Part shown: positions 55,901 to 61,211 of the stretch, piece after piece
Layout: each line of letters starts with the position of its first letter
Position numbering within the stretch: position 1 is the stretch's first letter
Origin: Pseudomonas aestuarii
Lineage (GTDB): Bacteria; Pseudomonadota; Gammaproteobacteria; Pseudomonadales; Pseudomonadaceae
Reading direction: 5' to 3'
DNA length: 64,000 nt
Assembly (NCBI RefSeq): GCF_027988105.1
Contig: NZ_JAQJZJ010000004.1
Span: 1 to 64,000, forward strand
Program-made: the position numbers and the translations under genes
The notes under the pieces: model-generated
What the model saw: only the letters and a program-made list of their open reading frames with translations
Database searches by the model: none
What the model was told of the DNA's origin: nothing

Positions 55901-56222
55901 GCGCTTCGGCGAGGTTTTGCGGCTCGCACAGCCAATCGTAGAGGCGCCAGGCAAGCGTGCTGGGCGCGAACGCCGACTGCTCGGGCAACTGGCCCAGGAC
56001 CAGGCGCGACAGGTCCCAGACGAACTTGGCCGGCAACTGCACCTCGAGCTGCATGGCGATGCCCTGCTTGCGCGCCAGTTCCAGGGTCAGCCAACGGCCC
56101 ATGCCCTGGCTCGGCACCACCACCAGCGCCGGGGCGAAGGGCTCACGCAGCGGCTGGGCGAGCAGGGTGGTGGCCAGTTCGCCGAGAGTTTCCAAGTCGG
56201 GAGCGTGATAAAGGTTGAGCAT
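52914..56222 (-). CDS. recC: exodeoxyribonuclease V subunit gamma
   Basis: A 1102-residue subunit that splits DNA strands and recognises Chi. MLNLYHAPDLETLGELATTLL is the typical start, followed by PALVVVPSQGMGRWLTLELA and MQLEVQLPAKFVWDLSR. The C-terminal part is an inactive nuclease-like fold. The ATG at 56222 is preferred over an upstream GTG at 56231; neither has a strong ribosome-binding site. It is the first gene of the rec operon and overlaps recB. Confidence 0.95.
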   Translation of the reverse strand: MLNLYHAPDLETLGELATTLLAQPLREPFAPALVVVPSQGMGRWLTLELARKQGIAMQLEVQLPAKFVWDLSRLVLGQLPEQSAFAPSTLAWRLYDWLCEPQNLAEAPRLAHYLEGGDERRRLSLASKIADVFDQYLLYRDDWLAAWERNELLGLGPDEAWQALLWRELTRDGHPHRARLLDDLLRRLYDDTPIAELPERLLVFGISSLPTHHLRVLEGLARHTEVVIFALNPCREAWGEIRDIRELARQPELSPDDWYLDVGHPLLASLGKQGRDFFDSLFSLASAEGSQETGLYSEDDDLHDASLLQALQNDILRLRTRQVDERLLLREDDRSLELHIAHSPLREVEILHDQLLARFAAEPELTPDQVVVLTPDIERYAPYIEAIFAAKSGAPRTAAPRTAGPRIPFSLADRSLRAEVPLIEAFLNLLALPDSRFAAEEILAWLEQPALARRAGIEAEDLPLLRDWLRDAGVRWGRDGDHRQQLGLPADSAFTWRQGLDRLLLGFVAPPQLAGSHAPLLGASWPLDALEGGRAQLLGRLVAFVERLAALAQSLQRPRSLSEWAATLVQLVDDLFDEREAGDTLLLLSRACAALQDQALASGIERPLELALIRQQLTSALEQGGGASGFLTGAVTFCTMVPMRSLPFRLVCLLGLDDGALPRRTPAAGFDLIGQKPRRGDRARRLDDRYLLLETLLSARGGLYLSYVGRDPRSNAELPPSVLVSELLDVIDLTAVCVDPQTAKASAHITHQHPLQPFAAGNFVGGAQAGFAAPWFRAAQRLSEAVEAPQPFASTLAAPDQDGPGGDPLCLEPSQLIHCFKHPARYLLEQRLGLRLAQSEEALAGDEPFSVEWTSQHGLRQLALRAVEQGWCEREERSVAAASGWLPVGELGQAHWGQIRGPIRAFAPTLFDERPSDAPQPLLVDIRLAGVRIHGWLDGVSASGLFDYRLRDLGAWELAPFWLRHLLLNCAATAGIARDSRLLSPKSEWRLGPLSNPFELLEPWLEAYKSALCEPLPVLAKCSYGFARKWRKPGRKEPLDAARSEARVMWQGNDYMSGEGQDPWNALAFRDREPLDERFEALAEQLYGPALDALHGSDEDEA

Positions 56223-56321
56223 GGTGGGCACTGCATCCGTGGCGAAGCGCTAGGTTAACCAGTCTGGCGGCGCGGGGCGACCGCCAGTGCTAGGATGCAG
56301 CGTACAAGGCCAGGAGGCGCG

Positions 56322-57449
56322 ATGAACGACACGACCGACGATGCAGCGGATGTATTCCCCTATCTGCAACTACTCTACGAGCGTGGCGGTTCGGATCTGT
56401 TCTTCAGTGTCGGCGCGCCGCCGCACATGAAGCTCGAGGGCCACAGCCAACCGGTCGGCGAACGCGTGCTGCAGGCCGGCGAGGTGCAGCGGCAAGCCTA
56501 CCAGTTGATGACCCAGAAACAGATCATGGAGTTCGAGCGCGATCTGGAGATGAACCTGGCGGTCAGCGTGCAGAACGCCGGGCGCTTTCGGGTCAACGTC
56601 TACTACCAGCGCGGCGAAGTGAGCATGGTGGTGCGCCTGATCAAGAGCCAGATCCCCGACTTCACGGCACTCGGCCTGCCCAAACTGCTGGAGAAACTCA
56701 GCTTGCAGGATCGCGGCCTGATCCTCATGGTCGGCGCGGCCGGCTCCGGCAAGTCGACCACCCTGGCGGCCATGCTGGATTTCCGCAACCGCCACAAGAG
56801 CGGGCATATCGTCTGTATCGAAGACCCCATCGAGTTCCTCCATAAACACCAGAAATCGATCATCGACCAGCGCGAAGTCGGCCTGGACACCCACAGCTTC
56901 GCCGACGCCCTGCGCAACGTGCTGCGCGAGGCGCCGGACGTGATCATGCTCGGCGAGATCCGCGATGCCGCGACCATGCAGCACGCCCTGCACTACGCGG
57001 AAACCGGTCACCTGTGCCTGGCCACCCTGCATGCCACCAGCAGCAGCCACGCCATCGAGCGGATCGTGCGCTTCTTTCCAGACGAGGCACGCAAGCAGGT
57101 CCTGGCCGACCTGGCGCAGAATTTAATGGCGGTGATCGGCCAGCGCCTGGTCCCCGGCGTGGCGCAGAAACGCGTGGCCGCGGTGGAGTTGATGCTGGCC
57201 ACCCCCTATATCCGCGACCTGATCCAGCGCGACCAGCTGGAGGATCTGCGCGAAGCCACGGCGCGGGCGCTGGAGCAGGGCCTGCAGACCTTCGACCAAC
57301 ACCTCTACCAACTGCTCGAAGCCGGCCGGATCACCCTGGCCGAAGCGCTCAAGTTCGCCGATTCGCGCACCGATCTGAGCCTCAAGGTCAAGCTGCAACG
57401 TGGCTTCGCGGCCGAGGATGGCGAGCTCAAGGTATTGCGCGACAGCTGA
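56322..57449 (+). CDS. PilT/PilU-type twitching ATPase
   Basis: A 375-residue secretion-type hexameric ATPase that powers pilus retraction. It shows Walker A GAAGSGKST (138-146), the Asp box CIEDPIEFLHKHQKSIIDQRE, Walker B VIMLGEIRDAATM and the His box HLCLATLHATSSSHAIERI. The sequence is closer to PilU than PilT (start YLQLLYERGGSDLFFSVGAPP). The normal pilT-pilU pair is not present, so this may be an additional paralogue and no symbol is given. CAGGAGG precedes the start. It diverges from recC. Confidence 0.88.
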   Translation: MNDTTDDAADVFPYLQLLYERGGSDLFFSVGAPPHMKLEGHSQPVGERVLQAGEVQRQAYQLMTQKQIMEFERDLEMNLAVSVQNAGRFRVNVYYQRGEVSMVVRLIKSQIPDFTALGLPKLLEKLSLQDRGLILMVGAAGSGKSTTLAAMLDFRNRHKSGHIVCIEDPIEFLHKHQKSIIDQREVGLDTHSFADALRNVLREAPDVIMLGEIRDAATMQHALHYAETGHLCLATLHATSSSHAIERIVRFFPDEARKQVLADLAQNLMAVIGQRLVPGVAQKRVAAVELMLATPYIRDLIQRDQLEDLREATARALEQGLQTFDQHLYQLLEAGRITLAEALKFADSRTDLSLKVKLQRGFAAEDGELKVLRDS

Positions 57450-57533
57450 GCCGGGCCATGCCACTTAGGTGCAAGTGCCGGCCGGGAGCGCTTCTGCCAC
57501 CCTGGCGCCCAGCAGTCCAATGAGGAGATCGCA

Positions 57534-58202
57534 ATGCCCACCCTGGCCTTCGATGTATACGGCACCCTGATCGACCCCAGCGATGTTACCCGGCAACTGC
57601 GCACGACACTCGGTGAGCGCGCCGAGGGCTTCTACCAGAGCTGGCGCGACAAGCAGCTGGAGTACAGCTTCCGCCGCGGCCTGATGGGCGCCTACGTGGA
57701 TTTTGCCCAGTGCACCCGTGAGGCCCTGGCCTTTGTTTGTGCGCAGGCCCAGGCCCCGTTCGACGCCGCGGCGCAACAGGGCTTGCTGGAGGCCTGGAAC
57801 CACCTGCCGGCCTTCGCCGACAGCGCCCCCGGGCTGGTCGCCCTGCAGCAACGCGGAATACGCCTGTATGCCTTCTCCAATGGCAGCCAGGCGGCAGTCG
57901 GCGCCCTGCTCGAACAGGCCGGTCTGGCGGAGTTCTTCGACGAAATCGTCAGCGTCGAGGCGGTACACAACTTCAAGCCGGCGCCGCTGGTTTACCAGCA
58001 TCTGCTGAGCCGCACCGGCAGCGCCGCCGCAACGACCTGGCTGGTCTCCAGCAACCCCTTCGACGTGCTCGGGGCAAGCCACGCAGGCCTGCGCAGCGCC
58101 TGGGTCAGACGCAGCGAACAGGCCCAGTTCGATCCCTGGGGCATCGAGCCGGATCTGCAGGTCGCCAGCTTGCTACAACTGGCCGAACGCCTGCCCGGCT
58201 GA
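57534..58202 (+). CDS. haloacid dehalogenase type II
   Basis: A 222-residue HAD-superfamily hydrolase. The nucleophile D7 lies in LAFDVYGTLIDPSD, motif II in YAFSNGSQAAV, the lysine in NFKPAPLVYQHLL and the acidic motif region in WLVSSNPFDVLGASHAG. These are type II 2-haloacid dehalogenase signatures, although related phosphatases look alike. It stands alone with a GAGGAG site upstream. Hydrolytic removal of halide from 2-haloacids is the family reaction; the substrate is not proven by context. Confidence 0.85.
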   Translation: MPTLAFDVYGTLIDPSDVTRQLRTTLGERAEGFYQSWRDKQLEYSFRRGLMGAYVDFAQCTREALAFVCAQAQAPFDAAAQQGLLEAWNHLPAFADSAPGLVALQQRGIRLYAFSNGSQAAVGALLEQAGLAEFFDEIVSVEAVHNFKPAPLVYQHLLSRTGSAAATTWLVSSNPFDVLGASHAGLRSAWVRRSEQAQFDPWGIEPDLQVASLLQLAERLPG

Positions 58203-58383
58203 GCCGCCGCCCTGCCCTCGGCGGCTGGCGCGAACGCCAATCGCCGACTACAGCTTAAGACAGGTCCGGTAAAAACTATTCGACCCTGGGCCAACGCTAT
58301 CGACCCGGGCCCAGCGCCGCGGGTAACCTGCTACACATCCATTGGTTGCCCGCGCATGGGCGCCCCTGTCAGGGAGATGCACG

Positions 58384-60030
58384 ATGCTGACCCTGCTCAA
58401 TCTGCTTTCTGCTGTTGCCCTGCTGATCTGGGGAACCCATATCGTCCGTACCGGCATCCTGCGCGTGTACGGCTCGCAGCTACGCAAGGTCCTCAGCCAC
58501 AACGTCAGTAAACGGCCCCTGGCGTTTGCCGCCGGGATCGGCGTCACCGCCCTGGTACAGAGCAGCAACGCCACCGCGCTGCTGGTCACCTCCTTCGTCG
58601 GCCAGGGCTTGATGGCGCTGACACCCGCCCTGGCGATCATGCTCGGCGCCGACGTCGGCACGGCGCTGATGGCACGGGTACTGACCTTCGACCTGAGCTG
58701 GTTGTCGCCGCTGCTGATTTTCCTCGGGGTGATCTTCTTCCTCTCGCGCCGGCAAACCCGCGCCGGCCAGCTGGGCCGCGTGGGCATCGGCCTGGGCCTG
58801 ATGCTCCTGGCGCTGGAGCTGATCGTCGTCGCCGCCACACCGATCACCCAGGCCCACGGAATCAAGGTGCTGTTCGCCTCATTGACCGGCGACCTGCTGC
58901 TGGATGCCCTGATCGGCGCCCTGTTCGCCCTGATTTCCTACTCCAGCCTGGCAGCCGTGCTGCTCACCGCGACCCTGGCCGGCGCCGGCTTGATCAGCCT
59001 GCCGGTGGCCATTGGCCTGGTGATCGGCGCCAATATCGGCAGCGGCCTGCTGGCCTTCCTGACGTCCAGCCTGCAGACCCCGGCGGGACGCCGGGTGGCG
59101 CTCGGCAGTCTGCTGTACAAGCTGATTGGCCTGGTTCTGGTAATCCCCCTGCTCACCCCCCTGGTGAGCTGGCTGGACAGCCTGAACTGGCGCCCGGCCG
59201 AGCTGGTCATCGGCTTCCACCTGCTCTACAACAGCCTGCGCTGCGTGCTCATGCTGCCCAGCGTCGGGCCGATGGCGCGCTTCTGCAACTGGCTGCTGCC
59301 GGATCGCGCCGACACCGGCGGCGTCGCCCGCCCGCGCCATCTCGACCCCACGGCCCTGGCCACACCGAGCCTGGCGCTGGCCAATGCGGTGCGCGAAACC
59401 CTGCGCATCGGCGACCTGATCGAGACCATGCTCAACCACCTGCTGGAAGTCCTGCGCAGCAACCAGCCGGCGCTGAGCAAGGAGTTGCGCCGCCTGGATG
59501 ACGATGTCGACGCCCTCTATAGCGCGGTCAAGCTGTACCTGGCCCAGGTGCCGCGTGAGGCACTCAGCGATCAGGACAGCCGGCGCTGGGCGGAAATTCT
59601 CGAGTGGGCAGTCAACCTGGAACAGGCCGGCAACATCATCGAACGCATGCTCGGCAAGGTGCAGGACGAAAAAACCGCGCAACGCCATGCCTTCTCCGAC
59701 AGCGGCCTGGAAGAACTGACCGGCCTGCACGCCCAGCTGATGGCCAACCTGCGCCTGGGACTCAACGTGTTTCTCTCCGGCGACGCCGAGAGCGCCCGCC
59801 AACTGCTCCACGAGAAACGCCGCTTCCGCGTCCAGGAACGCCGCCTGGCCCACGCCCACGTCGGCCGCCTGCATCGCCAGGTGGTGCAAAGCATCGAAAC
59901 CAGTTCGCTGCACATGGAGCTGATCGGCGACATGAAACGCCTCAACTCGCTGTTCTGCAGCAGCGCCTATGCGGTGCTGGAAAGCCGAGAGACCGGCGCA
60001 CTGCACGCGGAAGAAGTGGGGGGTGAGTAG
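58384..60030 (+). CDS. Na/Pi cotransporter family protein with PhoU-like tail
   Basis: A 548-residue protein. Residues 1-~310 are membrane helices in two repeats; the first has the signature VTALVQSSNATALLVTSF. In the second repeat the equivalent region is ISYSSLAAVLLTATL, where the usual QSS glutamine is tyrosine. Residues ~340-545 form a helical PhoU-like cytoplasmic domain. Sodium-driven phosphate transport is the family role; YjbB of E. coli is reported to export phosphate. MLTLLNLLSAVALLIWG starts at the ATG following GGGAG; a GTG 42 bases earlier is less likely. Confidence 0.88.
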   Translation: MLTLLNLLSAVALLIWGTHIVRTGILRVYGSQLRKVLSHNVSKRPLAFAAGIGVTALVQSSNATALLVTSFVGQGLMALTPALAIMLGADVGTALMARVLTFDLSWLSPLLIFLGVIFFLSRRQTRAGQLGRVGIGLGLMLLALELIVVAATPITQAHGIKVLFASLTGDLLLDALIGALFALISYSSLAAVLLTATLAGAGLISLPVAIGLVIGANIGSGLLAFLTSSLQTPAGRRVALGSLLYKLIGLVLVIPLLTPLVSWLDSLNWRPAELVIGFHLLYNSLRCVLMLPSVGPMARFCNWLLPDRADTGGVARPRHLDPTALATPSLALANAVRETLRIGDLIETMLNHLLEVLRSNQPALSKELRRLDDDVDALYSAVKLYLAQVPREALSDQDSRRWAEILEWAVNLEQAGNIIERMLGKVQDEKTAQRHAFSDSGLEELTGLHAQLMANLRLGLNVFLSGDAESARQLLHEKRRFRVQERRLAHAHVGRLHRQVVQSIETSSLHMELIGDMKRLNSLFCSSAYAVLESRETGALHAEEVGGE

Positions 60031-60058
60031 CCGATAAGCAAAGGCGGTCACGGCGGTC

Positions 60059-60247
60059 TTAGGCTCTGGGTAATCCCCCTGAAATCAGTCGGTGTACGCA
60101 ACATGCAGGGCCATCAAGCAGGGGGCCGTCGCTGGATCCATGCTCGACGATGGTCGAGCCGGTGATGATATAGCGCATGCCCATGCCGCCGCCGACCACC
60201 GGCTGCTGTGCGTCGAGGGTGCCAGCCTGCATGGCCGCGACGATCAT
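60059..60247 (-). pseudogene. orphan C-terminal tip of a T6SS effector
   Basis: The frame reads AMQAGTLDAQQPVVGGGMGM and then RYIITGSTIVEHGSSDGPLL. It matches the last ~50 residues of the large effector at 61208-64000 (AMQAGTLGPRDSVVGGGMGM and the same RYIITGSTIVEHGSSDGPL). DNA at 60123-60201 equals 61278-61356 in 78 of 79 positions. The rest of the effector is missing, and the tail after the shared part differs (LDGPACCVHRLISGG). It lies at the 3' end of the DUF6708-like gene in the same orientation, like an orphan tip left by recombination or a reserve cassette. Confidence 0.65.
60123..60201. repeat. 79-bp direct repeat, copy 1 (effector tip)
   Basis: 78/79 identical to 61278-61356 and in the same orientation. 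The single difference is T for G in GGATCC versus GGAGCC. Weaker similarity continues to about 60233 (AGGGTGCCAGCCTGCAT against AGGGTGCCGGCCTGCAT). Confidence 0.9.
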
Positions 60248-60254
60248 GAGCGGC

Positions 60255-61211
60255 CTATTGCGCAGCCAGTTCGGCCTCACGCTCGGCGATGGCTCGCTCC
60301 AGTTCGGGTGAGCGTTTGGCCCATTGCGCGGGCGGCAGGGGTTTGGACCATTCGACGACTTCGGGGGCGGTGAGGTCGGGGAGATTGGCGAGTTTTTTGG
60401 TCAGCAGAACGACAATCCAAGGTGCGCCAAAAATAGTCAGCCCGGTGAGGGTTGAAAAAGCGGCACCGTATTCTTTGGCTTTCAGCTCATCGAACAGTTG
60501 GCCGAAAAGCCCCCACCAAACGCCGAGGTATCCCTGTTGCTCCACTTTGCTACTTCTTTCTGCATGGGAGCTATCAGGTACTGCATCTGGCCCCACCTCC
60601 ATAAAGCTGCGAATACACTCCCACTGCGCCATAGAGGAAATACCGCCGCCGGGATTGACCATCAGCACCCAGCCCTTCTTGTCGGGGCCGTAGGTTTCAT
60701 GCTCCTGGCCCTTGAGCGGAAACCACAGCAGCAGGCTGCCATGCTTGGTCGCGCCATAGGTGCCCAGGTTGGTGACGCTGGGGGCTATGGCATATACGCG
60801 CTCCCAGGGCACGAACCAGTAGCTGCTGTCCGGTTCGGTAATGCAGACTTCGCGGCGCTGGCGGTTGAAGCGAATCGGCGGCGTCAGTGGATTGCGCCAC
60901 TGTTTGATAAAGAAGTACCAGAGGGGCACCATTACCCCCCCCCCTGTAACTCCCAAAATCGCTAGGCTTAACCAATAATCTCCTGTTAAAGCTATCCCAA
61001 CAGCTATTCCTGCAAACATCACGGTCAGGCAATGCAGTGTCAGCCAACCGGCCGCCATGGCGAAACTGCCGATATCCAGATAAACCTCGTTCTTGCGCCA
61101 GATGATATTCATCAGATCGCTAGCGGGCTGTCCGGTGGGAATGGGCATAGGGGCCAGGTGCTCCTGTTTCCAGAGCAAGCCCTGTTCTACTTCGCCGGCG
61201 TGTTCGGTCAT
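60255..61211 (-). CDS. DUF6708-like membrane protein, probable effector partner or immunity protein
   Basis: A 318-residue protein with hydrophobic segments at about 50-75, 80-102 and 255-280, and a soluble middle (CITEPDSSYWFVPWERVYAI, LLLWFPLKGQEHETYG). The pattern resembles DUF6708 proteins found beside VasX-type effectors. Its ATG overlaps the effector stop (ATGA), so the pair is co-translated, as expected for immunity or chaperone partners. A run of ten G (60935-60944 on the complement) codes for glycines 90-92 next to the second membrane segment; a one-base slip would truncate the protein. Confidence 0.75.
   Translation of the reverse strand: MTEHAGEVEQGLLWKQEHLAPMPIPTGQPASDLMNIIWRKNEVYLDIGSFAMAAGWLTLHCLTVMFAGIAVGIALTGDYWLSLAILGVTGGGVMVPLWYFFIKQWRNPLTPPIRFNRQRREVCITEPDSSYWFVPWERVYAIAPSVTNLGTYGATKHGSLLLWFPLKGQEHETYGPDKKGWVLMVNPGGGISSMAQWECIRSFMEVGPDAVPDSSHAERSSKVEQQGYLGVWWGLFGQLFDELKAKEYGAAFSTLTGLTIFGAPWIVVLLTKKLANLPDLTAPEVVEWSKPLPPAQWAKRSPELERAIAEREAELAAQ
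60935..60944 (-). repeat. ten-G homopolymer inside the DUF6708-like gene
   Basis: Ten C on the plus strand, hence ten G in the coding strand, spanning three GGG glycine codons and the first base of the next valine codon. The reading frame is open at this length. Confidence 0.85.

Noticed and set aside
57534..58202. Assignment of the HAD protein to phosphoglycolate phosphatase
   Set aside because: The SNGS and SSNPFDVLGA motifs and the lack of a typical Gph cap pattern favour the type II dehalogenase group.
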